Source: Flocculibacter collagenilyticus (GTDB lineage Bacteria > Pseudomonadota > Gammaproteobacteria > Enterobacterales > Alteromonadaceae). Taken from it: DNA of 64,000 nt. The DNA is taken from NCBI RefSeq assembly GCF_016469335.1, contig NZ_CP059888.1:1798001-1862000 (forward strand), written 5' to 3'. Within the stretch, counting starts at the first letter, position 1. Every line of letters begins with the position of its first letter. A program made the translations under genes and the position numbers. Below, one piece after another: positions 61,901-64,000 of this stretch. The notes beneath the pieces were generated by a model. It had not been told where the DNA came from and ran no database searches. It was given only the letters and a program-made list of their open reading frames with translations.

Positions 61901-64000
61901 ACGGCACAGCAGCTTAGCTATACCGCACAAGGGTATTTAGATACAGTGCGCCAAACGTATTCGACTCACCCAGATGCAACACATGGCAGAAATACCACGG
62001 TTGACCTGTTTGCAGATATTGCAGGAAGAACTAACCAAGCATGGAGTGGCATTAACTGGGCAAACAGCATACGCCATGAATATGACCAAGCAGGACAAAA
62101 GTTACTGACAGTGAACCACTTTACGCCAGGTGAAACGCGTACGGTGAGTTCGCCAGCGCCTAAAAATCCAAAAGGTGACTCAACATTTAAGGATAACGAA
62201 TCTTTTGACGTTGAATTCACCTTAACAGGTGAAGAGTCAAGTCGTAAGGTATTTGAGTACAACGCTGATGGTAAGCTAGACACAGTCACACAGTATGGTT
62301 GGACAGGTGATGCATTAATTGAAGAGTTAAAAAGCCAAATACTACCGAGACATGAAAGCCAACAATATAGCCACTATAAAGTGTATGCAAATTTAAGCGG
62401 TAAGCTAAGTACAGCAGGCGCAAAGTTGAACAGCAGCACCTATGAATACGACAAAGGTGCGCGTTTAACAAAAATGGAGAGCCAAAACCACTTACTAGGG
62501 TATACTCATGGCTACAGCTATGGTTATGAAAAACGCGAAAGCTATTTAGAAAACCGTGTAAGCGGTTATAGCCATAACAAAGACTACCAAGCGGCAACAA
62601 CAAAGAGTTTTTATGATGCCAGCGGCAATCGTTATGCAATAGAAGAAAGTAATCGCGTAGATGGCAGTAAAATCAGTGCTCGTTACTTTGATGTGTCAGC
62701 GGATGGCAAGCTCATTAAAAAAGTGTCGGGTACACAAAACAAAACGCACGTAGGTGCGGTACCGACTGCACCAGAAGAAACCATTCCGGGCGATGATGAA
62801 GGCGGTAATAAAGACTTCCCACATGATTGGAAGCCACCACAAGGCCCTAACCTACCCAAAGAGCCAGAAACCGTGGCACATACCATCGGCTTTAGCGAGC
62901 ACAAAAGTGTACATAACGACGGCAATGGGGCAGAGAAGCGCTCTACTACGAGCCACTACCTGCACGCAGGTGGTCAATACCGTGGCGAATTTAAACGCAA
63001 TGGTGAAGTAACGGTAAAAAGTGCCCACTTTGAAGGGGTTAGCGTTAGCACGCCAAGTAGTACGCAGCGTCATCAAATTAACCAAGGTGAAACGTTAAAA
63101 AGTATCGCCGTGAGTTACTTTGGTAACCCAGACTACTGGTATGTGATTGCAGATGCCAATGGCTTAACCAATGATGCTGATGCCACCTTAACGGCAGGGC
63201 AAACCATCATCATCCCAAGCCAAGAAAACACCGCGAATCGATTTGATACGTTAACTGCGTATAGTGTGGCTGAGCATATTGGCGATACCACACCAAACCT
63301 ACCATACGCACCCGTACCGCCAGAGGCTGCGTGTAATGCGTTGGCAACGATTATTGTTGTGATAGTGGTGATTATTGTGACGGTGTATACCGCAGGGGCG
63401 GCTTCAAGTGCAGCAGGCGGTGCAGCAGGTGGTGCGGGGGCAGGTAGCTCAGCAGGTTTTGGTGCCACGATGCAGGCAGGGGCAACCGCTTTGGCAGGCG
63501 GGAGTGCTGGTGCGGCTGCAACAGGCGCGATAGTAGGTTCACTTGCAGGGCAATTTGTGGGCAACGTACTTGGTGTACGTGATGGTTTTTCATTGAAAGA
63601 AGCATTTGTTTCTGGTGTCACAGCATGGGCAACCGCAGGTGTCGGTGGTGCAATTGGTGCTGCAAATGAAGGCGCCCATTTAATGAAAGCCATTACCGCT
63701 GCATCAGGCTCGGTTGCCAATGCGGCTGCTAACAAACTGGTGGGTAATCCGTCAGGGTTTAGCTGGGCGAACGTGGCCGCAGCGGCAGGCACCGCTGCCA
63801 TTGGTAGTGCCATGGGACTCGGCGCAGATAAAGCCATGGTGGGTACATCCAAAGGCATTGCGGTTGATACCTTAGCCGGCATTGCCCGCTCAGGTATTAG
63901 CCACGGCATACAAAAAGTGCTAGGCGGCAAAGGCAAGTTTGACTTTGTGAATGTAGCAGCAGATGCGTTTGGTAATGCCGTTGCCAATAGTGTGATAGCG
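43994..64000 (+). CDS. Giant YD/RHS-repeat protein with cadherin-like, RTX/HCBP and LysM modules (3' partial)
   Basis: A single uninterrupted frame from GTG 43994 (AAGGA 8 bases upstream) to the window edge: at least 6,669 codons. There is no Sec signal peptide or lipobox; the N-terminus reads VVAIVSGDAAGLF, then a GNLIVQGRDD ... LRTYNSLG module common at the front of large RHS proteins. Order by residue: YD repeats about 53-2209; He_PIG-type Ig 2217-2312; YD repeats to about 2835; cadherin/Ig-like modules to about 4955; four HCBP-related/RTX modules 4996-5463; Ig-like domains to about 5916; YD repeats to about 6353; LysM 6359-6410; a hydrophobic helix from about 6449; Gly/Ala-rich sequence to the edge. 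YD cocoons typically encase a C-terminal toxin. The canonical RHS core has not appeared by 64000. A contact or polymorphic toxin or giant adhesin is the best inference. Confidence 0.93.
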   Translation, partial: MVAIVSGDAAGLFNSSISSLGQQGAVGQAGIGQANEQVFINAMTGNLIVQGRDDKLSALGADFGVLRTYNSLGSINDNNGDDNWRLGFLSSVTDYTGSSVKRVTADGAVQTFTYNAIEGAYISTDGRGAHDKMVRDGADWVYTEGTSLASMRYAADGKLKSIVDKNGKGQHFVYANGRLAKVLTDNTNGQTTTTFNYNAAQQLESITLNSDDATTQAVYKYEYDTQGRLEHVRVDLTPDNATDQKEYVTSYTYTSNTSDQLQTLTQSDGTTLTFQYYNSGKIHKVTDGENHTTTYRYSDNSSTITVDGTEIKLGYDDEGKLLSRTATVNGQEVTTKYSYDASDNLETITDGLDNTVTFGYDAMGNQISQQDAQGNRVERIYNDNNQVIIETVFNVPDPDGDGIDVPRDPQSTRMVYDDQQRLRFIVSAQGDVTEYRYNTLGQRESQRIYVDNGYDLLSLGYDDRLTESQLTDWLATLTNFNTNGILLTEYEYNFRGQLQHQTHFESVDTNGNGKTQTATTTTFLYDAQGRLLAKTTPELQQTAYSYDGLGRVVHEYDTVKVTSAVDMSNVEQRTIISSHQYDSSQQKISVTDAEGLVTTTLYDNAGRVISTSQGNSTDTSALGHHAYYYDAHGRQVAQRHQNGAISYQLYDDAGRLQYSVDRAGAVTEYHYDKASRLVGTYQYSQLISTSAWLDSASASLEKTNDKLNALSDIETKLVNNASRDKSADRSTSIQYDAAGRKTLEIDASNYATEYRYDGTGRLTHTISFADAGVTTFNANAAKSAARVARYFYNQDGERIASIDGEGYVTEYHYDSAGQLIAERKFASALNLSNQEIITRPLVLLIPVANIQEDRTTQYRYDGRGQQIVSVTPEGKVTKTNYTSEGKVETVREYANREVHIGIGGRVQLPVESQHDSITTYTYNERGQIKTQTQQPNNKLTTYYYDAQGRLIGTKVEDTDTTISRTQLLSLDELGREVGALNGIESEGVTISAEKIAKALETNGIQHNYDASGRLISSTDREGHSTFYYYTVRGKLAATIDGAGNVQSMGYNTFGEQTSVRRYAAPINALDTLSGGDIADIADTLSNLASQQDSQITSTYTKRGLLNTVSDLAGGHTDRNYNAYGEVDSLTTTLTDDTVRLDSFTYDNRGLKRHTTIDSDGQAVKTSMEYDAFGRIIKTIDGNENARTITYQDQVGKTITYYETTHGTVNEVMEVDVFGRVINTTDALGVVTSTYYDESERQKLVLNADGGGTQYTYNVHGQLTDIVKGEVKDNALINTLTHIHYGYNENGDKVTETQGYQSDNPITTTYEYDGNQRLVSKVVDKHENGLNLRTDYMYDGAGQLVGSTDASGAVTRYIYDGKGQRIYQLAADNSLTKNHYDPAGRVVAYTQYQDAISDTLAGDKATSAYTLDMIDGWKKGTSHTSYTVYDQAGRARFDIDAEGSVLEKVYNAKGQVIESIRYAQRIDLTEEQQSALLLGGMNDKALAALRPKLDVTTDQITASIYDDNGQAVYSLQKLSNGQAQVKSSRYDAAGLLIQTEAYAHTIDYKADYDLVSIEQALNVENDEAKNRGTQLFYDKAGRLRFTVDDLGGVTEQVYDAVGRQAQTVVYATSLREHNDFTLSKAFSNETLTYGMLSGLFAQISEGTDRVTRNEYDKAGRLTSRIDAEQHVESWTYYQNGQKATYTNQNQDTWYYVYDKAGRLTREVTPAVKGYWNATEELKGSEVLGRQVTEIKYDGLGNVKSRLQGHIIVANADEKLTPEQIKSVVLLNTRESSFEYDALGRQTEIIEPSANNAATSQVEVTYNALGQAVVNHIKTTDNEGQAQNIYSYKVFNEVGKVAYDVDAAGYVTGYQYDTRGNVIALTRYAEKLDTTELDNWEAGEALSLSQVIEQFNNASGRIVSTVYNTLNQKVSVKQPSITYATITTTGQVRQSAGQPETSYTYNAFGDITKQSERISNDSHAHTYYYYDKLGQKTHEVNAEGYVSEWQYNAQGQVTDYIEYAKAVDSIDLDIAPTPEQPTSKDGKNRVWSYEYDGLGRKTKETQHALVFFIHDNTDFEKATRIKESEYTEATLETRYDKVGNVTATIANEYVEVNTEYDALGRVREVTQPSTNVVKNVEDLKQGWDNATNRTALRTQYHYDAFGNAVSILSGTAVDAKGQLLTQGDTRVIQQRFNARDLMVSSTDAEGATTTYTYNHAGKIISQSTAFEGQVSPYTYSLQEIKERKDGDDYGNGRETEVEGSAPQWLTLNKETGHLQGTPTRTGLLRLVLKVTNEHEEVVYDTDYAVNVEKGKPINIVPDGVWRFAPPTSENHHAVTNYQYDALGQQVATTHILQEGENKQTVERHQAVQYNAFGEIAFKGDPNDPLFVSSQSQPLQERYRYNNAGQLISSNAGDGVEKTYLYDLAGNLVYQYRPGKGDTLTEYDKLGRALGQYGASFLVKGIESRPVITQQFDRWGNTIRFTDAQLNTTHYEYNHADRLVKETRPLVQVMDEDGTIGLERPTFTNYYDRRGNLIGRLDANGHKALGKDSIYGNTELNFRLMEYNALGKQSKIKDEVGNITELAYNAFGEQVATKDALGYITTQKRDKRGAVIETGDIRLNDQGQIDYQHLSQFEYNDLGHKTLQRNALGHEYLYSYDTQGQMTYSRTTQGVTMSYEYDRQGNRVLESYDLLAASSHGDTHRNVWTYNYFGQLQTLNDLGGNVTTYQYVNGQVETLKRDLNRTNQAVDQTVTYSYYDNGLVKSIHDDDSGATTHFEYDINGRESVVERITTNALSAQTHEKTHSFYDSNGRVTRVIVTQGVSNKVLSAIDYTYDAMGNRRSMKVINGYTGSAELQEPNRPGLNPEFEGLLYRSALAGTAYEYEIGLAKDVFYYEGEEGETLTYEIVDYVDPVTGETHTAPNWITLDKQALNETPPRLVIRSNRVTTNEGQYQFSIRASVKDGDTDQFVLLPVLLPVLDNAKPYLQHGKTLAFNDFVLGREYNETLSNLRQLIFDPERKPLTFSVDWADSYSEAEKEELNALFSIDDSRLNHGSGELRLFTTNNAVVPESFLGKSISLTLVASDGVMHNKFNVTAAGPAFKVSLPEKLELKQREDFDINLQDYIEGNAAQAVFKIEDLSGKPEVLSLTGQPVPSILKVDSEKVIENTDRRVKVTVYQENALGELKAVSESTLTITIDAKPQLPSEAAIAKHLSNLSIKAVGKGSFTLPAFSDVNGDALIYDIQVVTENTGLTFTVGAYDASNNTYTVTYENTNQLSLNEGQIRIIAKQKHDTSMQSEALNVGFTLSNADHPPYFNKSFTWPKAYRNVTQEFSFRIPQDTFVDAEDSTSVTYQLSYFGQIEIEGEESPITGGQGGDPITLNPGNGADNGEGERQPIYIPGWTEDFGSHSWLSFSNGILSGTPKSTSETETFRLVAIDSKGNKSESYEFELKVLNNREPWGDISMDSVIDEGLENKKINLKGTMSDDEALTFENLRIYKRGPDKKVPISPTPPPIEDRAVSAVSNTPDRGAGAHKLVKTWIPQEDPAPVVGVLNADGMLSITTNYESADEYKIKVDITDGDLTVTREAEFIVEDKNAPPMLKADGVYGDIEIIDGTIVKEVTKGDSVDIDVLTLFEDLDGEDSLLELAAVSADSLWLKANLTDGTLSGDTSALVPRTYTKFVTISDGFNITTTSVNIVVNEKINNKPEGDIKMEDIDEGTDGTFDITHTMTDKDGDSLTYKNAVLEMEIEIGGIEGGGQNGEVEKGLHPEDGGDNGNTSRKIWVPVLSDNISYSLSTDGQLTIDSNYNSAGRYKLTVDIDDGKSPAITRHTEFNIQEKNAAPILRPDGFSRQGAEVRDGAIYLKVEEGSVGRLGITQFFTDPDGDDSKLKYTLSSSVPSWIEVHHADDFIRYDTKGVTQKHNFMYVRVLDEKGVKHIVRVNIEVTRPANYKPEGDIKMEDIDEGTDGTFDITHTMTDKDGDSLTYKNAVLEMEIEIGGIEGGGQNGEVEKGLHPEDGGDNGNTSRKIWVPVLSDNISYSLSTDGQLTIDSNYNSAGRYKLTVDIDDGKSPAITRHTEFNIQEKNAAPILRPDGFSRQGAEVRGGAIYLKVEEGSVGRLGITQFFTDPDGDDSKLKYTLSSSVPSWIEVHHADDFIRYDTKGVTQKHNFMYVRVLDEKGVKHIVRVNIEVTRPANYKPEGDIKMEDIDEGTDDTFDITHTMTDKDGDSLTYKNAVLEMEIEIGGIEGGGQNGEVEKGLHPEDGGDNGNTSRKIWVPVLSDNISYSLSTDGQLTIDSNYNSAGRYKLTVDIDDGKSPAITRHTEFNIQEKNAAPILRPDGFSRQGAEVRDGAIYLKVEEGSVGRLGITQFFTDPDGDDSKLKYTLSSSVPSWIEVHHADDFIRYDTKGVTQKHNFMYVRVLDEKGVKHIVRVNIEVTRPANYKPEGDIKMPDINEGLSNYKVDITHTMTDKDGDDIIFSDAEVQKYRIVGFETVDGKANNRVEPEVGPPIYDWVETNIPVSISSSGMLTISTGYSHAGDYRLKVSVNDGSGVLHKYDHFKVYNRTKPVPVNEPPKSKGNYGSKVVKVGSSPSFGSMKSMFSDDKGVINLTMSGSATSFVTYNKASDTITVKPQSAHAGRSYTLTMIASDGVNSKTANASMTITVPALPAPPPPVNEPPKSKGNYGSKVVKVGSSPSFGNMKSMFSDDKGVINLTMSGSATSFVTFNKASDTITVSPKSKHAGKSYTLVMTASDGVNSKTANASMTITVPALPKPPKPPVKNDPPRTKGDYGSRTVKVGASQSVGSMKSMFSDDKGVINLTMSGSAKSFVIYNAASDTITIKPKSTHAGKSYKLTMTASDGVNPERPTASMIITVPALNRAPYIKKSAPSVITVPYSTAGSINLTEYFDDYDSADRGKLTFVKTDGNAPIHIDNNTGRARYINTLEMGKSLYATFKAKDDDGEYSQSLTFYFNFKKDPNYGGGGGDFPRDRRFKSAMMFSEAPAMSMMASAPVVTETVIQGSTSTDNYTYQLGDGHVVINDEDGTDTLTFGPGITEDNITVVADEAGLHFNMPDGGRLTFTNWVNDKYVALESVKFDDGSHWNRRELGRNLKVTGTEQSDNWSYNNIYNELGHEGGLGDDVIGGGLFNDRYYYNLGDGNDIIRDAGGIDTLYLGEGILPDNVSLTADAEHLYIQLPDGAVITFENWFDGNRITLEGLQFGDGTYWNHRAIGRQLQRVGTDENDNWHYGDAKTELGHRGGKGDDVITGGMFDDRYYYELGDGNDIINDTNGYDTIHFGKGITPDSLRVYAKSGMAGDMYVELPNGHVITIQDWFVDGNSEIRIENFAFADGTTWSRHDIGQHFVIEGTDGDDELNVREGGRVVNSYLGHRGKLGNDTIQGGHYADRYYYAKWDGNDTILDHGTGNAIYFEDIQADELAYYQDGNDAVLFIRTTNNTMRVKDWFADNKHRMDFLYFADGSRVRGADLASSFTALPDNFAPSARPLADMVTATDKIMSYPVAGHFDDANGDALTLSAQVLVGSDETGWTGAPLPDGLSFNAETGTFQGQVTTPGTYMIAVSADDGQAVTMQRFTLTVNEANVAPVYQGESQVTVTAGEFISVPVTFTDKNGDTLTYQHSTLPAWLHHDADNQTLSGMVPLDATGTHNITLTATDPAGLVANATVQLTIAAAKARTIASVPLAHQQMHYGSVQHIEIASHFTQPDGIQRERLSYDVSLQQADGSYQPLSSKDWLQWQDGQLYSAPPQAAVGVHYVRITATDSSGEQQQGEFRLTVTGPQAKDAGVIETVKAEPISIDVRQYFSGLNANAKYGVRVSLATEEATPAPSPSPAEINLAAVPMTMMASPAPMTMMSSPSVSTSTADDAPEVVIPESLKHWLTFNTETGILSGKPPEDFLDRLRVTFLAETEENTVLESHGEIMVDERATETTYWFSYDAANRVVIDGGNRESDGTIGISQHGQYFEYDAVGRANFIINNKGLTAQQLSYTAQGYLDTVRQTYSTHPDATHGRNTTVDLFADIAGRTNQAWSGINWANSIRHEYDQAGQKLLTVNHFTPGETRTVSSPAPKNPKGDSTFKDNESFDVEFTLTGEESSRKVFEYNADGKLDTVTQYGWTGDALIEELKSQILPRHESQQYSHYKVYANLSGKLSTAGAKLNSSTYEYDKGARLTKMESQNHLLGYTHGYSYGYEKRESYLENRVSGYSHNKDYQAATTKSFYDASGNRYAIEESNRVDGSKISARYFDVSADGKLIKKVSGTQNKTHVGAVPTAPEETIPGDDEGGNKDFPHDWKPPQGPNLPKEPETVAHTIGFSEHKSVHNDGNGAEKRSTTSHYLHAGGQYRGEFKRNGEVTVKSAHFEGVSVSTPSSTQRHQINQGETLKSIAVSYFGNPDYWYVIADANGLTNDADATLTAGQTIIIPSQENTANRFDTLTAYSVAEHIGDTTPNLPYAPVPPEAACNALATIIVVIVVIIVTVYTAGAASSAAGGAAGGAGAGSSAGFGATMQAGATALAGGSAGAAATGAIVGSLAGQFVGNVLGVRDGFSLKEAFVSGVTAWATAGVGGAIGAANEGAHLMKAITAASGSVANAAANKLVGNPSGFSWANVAAAAGTAAIGSAMGLGADKAMVGTSKGIAVDTLAGIARSGISHGIQKVLGGKGKFDFVNVAADAFGNAVANSVIA
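44150..50620 (+). other. YD/RHS-repeat block 1 of the giant protein
   Basis: About 2,150 residues of back-to-back YD repeats, each roughly 20-22 residues with the pattern YDxxGRxxxxxxxxxG (YDAQGRLL, YDGLGRVV, YDKAGRLT and many others), interrupted by short helical inserts such as the segment near 46040-46170. In TcB/TcC toxins such repeats spiral into a hollow shell. This block alone exceeds a typical complete RHS protein (about 1,400-2,200). Confidence 0.9.
50642..50930 (+). other. Ig-like (He_PIG-type) insertion in the YD block
   Basis: Residues about 2217-2312 break the YD pattern with the He_PIG signature APQWLTLNKETGHLQGTPTRTG followed by beta strands (LRLVLKVTNEHEE). YD repeats resume immediately (NYQYDALGQQ). 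A YD-repeat shell with a folded Ig domain spliced into it is unusual. Confidence 0.75.
50931..52500 (+). other. YD/RHS-repeat block 2 of the giant protein
   Basis: About 520 residues of YD repeats (YDLAGNLV, YDRRGNLI, YDRQGNRV, YDAMGNRR), with no visible RHS-core aspartyl-protease motif at its end. The frame passes directly into cadherin/Ig-like sequence at about 52530. Confidence 0.85.
55041..57245 (+). repeat. Three near-identical 735-bp tandem repeats
   Basis: Units 55041-55775, 55776-56510 and 56511-57245 are each exactly 735 bp (245 codons). By eye I find only two base differences: an A/G within GAGACGG versus GAGGCGG (unit 2, about 56231) and G/A in GATGGCACC versus GATGACACC (unit 3, about 56558). 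Each unit encodes two Ig/cadherin-like domains beginning KPEGDIKM and NAAPILRPDG. The frame is preserved because 735 is a multiple of 3. The identity, including synonymous sites, indicates very recent amplification or homogenising recombination. Copy number from short-read assembly may be unreliable here. Confidence 0.95.
57623..58556 (+). repeat. Three tandem repeats of about 312-315 bp
   Basis: Units begin at 57623, 57935 and 58250 (spacings 312 and 315 bp; 104-105 residues). Each starts with a Pro-rich linker (PVNEPPKSKG; third unit PVKNDPPRTKG) and encodes one Ig-like domain (MKSMFSDDKGVINLTMSGSA ... ASDGVN). Units 1 and 2 are nearly identical over most of their length and unit 3 is more diverged, implying stepwise amplification independent of the 735-bp unit. 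Confidence 0.9.
58980..60380 (+). other. RTX/HCBP-related calcium-binding modules of the giant protein
   Basis: Four modules, each with a D-rich turn (LGDGNDII, GGLGDDVI, GGKGDDVI, KLGNDTI), a strand/loop reading LPDGAVITFENWF or LPNGHVITIQDWF, and a closing LxFADGTTW/FGDGTYW segment. This is the haemolysin-type calcium-binding protein related (HCBP_related) pattern, with nonapeptide-like GGxGxD motifs. HxGGxGDD starts are spaced 369 and 396 bp (59312, 59681, 60077). Such modules are typical of type I-secreted proteins, not of YD proteins. Confidence 0.8.
60410..61740 (+). other. Second Ig-like region with Met-rich linker
   Basis: Two to three He_PIG/cadherin-like domains (LPDGLSFNAETGTFQG; LPAWLHHDADNQTLSG; LTFNTETGILSGKPP) with a Met/Ser/Pro-rich linker (MTMMASPAP then MTMMSSPS, about 61478-61533) similar to the SMMASAP linker at about 58930-58950. 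It links the calcium-binding modules to the last YD block. Confidence 0.75.
61750..63050 (+). other. YD/RHS-repeat block 3 of the giant protein
   Basis: About 430 residues of YD repeats (SYDAANRVV, EYDAVGRAN, EYDQAGQKL, YNADGKLD) ending in a Tyr/His/Gly-rich stretch (HAGGQYRGEFKRNG) directly before the LysM domain. Confidence 0.8.
63068..63223 (+). other. LysM domain of the giant protein
   Basis: Residues about 6359-6410 match LysM: INQGETLKSIAVSYFGNPDYWYVIADANGLT ... LTAGQTIIIP. LysM binds N-acetylglucosamine polymers such as peptidoglycan. Its position just before the putative toxin region suggests cell-wall docking, at the target or producer. Confidence 0.9.
63338..64000 (+). other. Hydrophobic Gly/Ala-rich segment at the open end of the giant protein
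   Basis: From residue about 6449 a strongly hydrophobic stretch (ALATIIVVIVVIIVTVY) leads into Gly/Ala-rich sequence with repeated glycine-zipper-like segments (SAAGGAAGGAGAGSSAG; ATGAIVGSLAGQFVGNVLG; WATAGVGGAIGAANEG). Such regions precede toxin tips in several polymorphic toxins and may aid membrane entry. The frame is open at the window edge. Confidence 0.8.

Noticed and set aside
63133-63987. Long minus-strand open frame (284 codons), Ala/Pro-rich
   Set aside because: It is antisense to the Gly/Ala-rich end of the giant gene. The composition bias of that stretch (GCx/GGx codons) naturally leaves the complementary frame open, and no protein family is recognisable.

Overview
The window is a low-GC (about 40% by eye) chromosomal segment of a marine Gammaproteobacterium, most likely an Alteromonadales member (Alteromonadaceae, Catenovulum or Colwellia-like). 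The reasons are the mfd-csiV and lolCDE arrangements, several c-di-GMP/PilZ genes, HrpA, a GlyGly-CTERM protein, a PrsT-type TPR protein, and a tRNA-Pro(GGG) very close to the enterobacterial one. Genus assignment is inference; no database was searched.

Region 1 (1-19.9 kb) is mostly housekeeping: exonuclease I (sbcB), a LysE/RhtB exporter, a DksA/TraR zinc-finger protein, a two-CBS protein, HrpA helicase, a REC + PilZ pair, RlmI, acylphosphatase, a quinone oxidoreductase, MetG divergent from the Fe-S carrier Mrp/ApbC with dcd, a 7TM-degenerate GGDEF-EAL protein and tRNA-Pro(GGG). Two accessory genes are scattered among these: a putative PD-(D/E)XK protein at the left edge, and a Shedu-like (DUF4263) nuclease between the oxidoreductase and metG.

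Region 2 (20.1-27.9 kb) is a fimbrial/adhesin locus: a DUF4402 subunit, a PapD-like chaperone, an usher-like outer-membrane protein with an apparent C-terminal SPOR domain, and a beta-propeller/Ig protein ending in a GlyGly-CTERM-type sorting tail. A second DUF4402 gene is convergent with it.

Region 3 (28-42.7 kb) returns to core functions. On the minus strand lie PilZ, aguA and aguB (agmatine to putrescine), mfd, csiV and a small lipoprotein. On the plus strand lie lolC-lolD-lolE, a GNAT acetyltransferase and a 958-residue TPR protein.

Region 4 (42.7-64 kb) is the striking part. Two small minus-strand genes (a TPR protein and an unknown) diverge from one uninterrupted plus-strand frame. That frame starts at a GTG at 43994 and is still open at 64000, so it has at least 6,669 codons. 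It encodes a giant YD/RHS-repeat protein with, in order: a long YD block, an Ig-like insertion, a second YD block, about 2,100 residues of cadherin/Ig-like modules (including a near-perfect triplication of a 735-bp unit and three copies of a ~104-residue unit), RTX/HCBP-related calcium-binding-like modules, more Ig-like domains, a third YD block, a LysM domain, and a hydrophobic Gly/Ala-rich stretch. The C-terminus, where a toxin or effector domain would be expected, lies outside the window. No Sec signal peptide is visible, so the export route is unknown.
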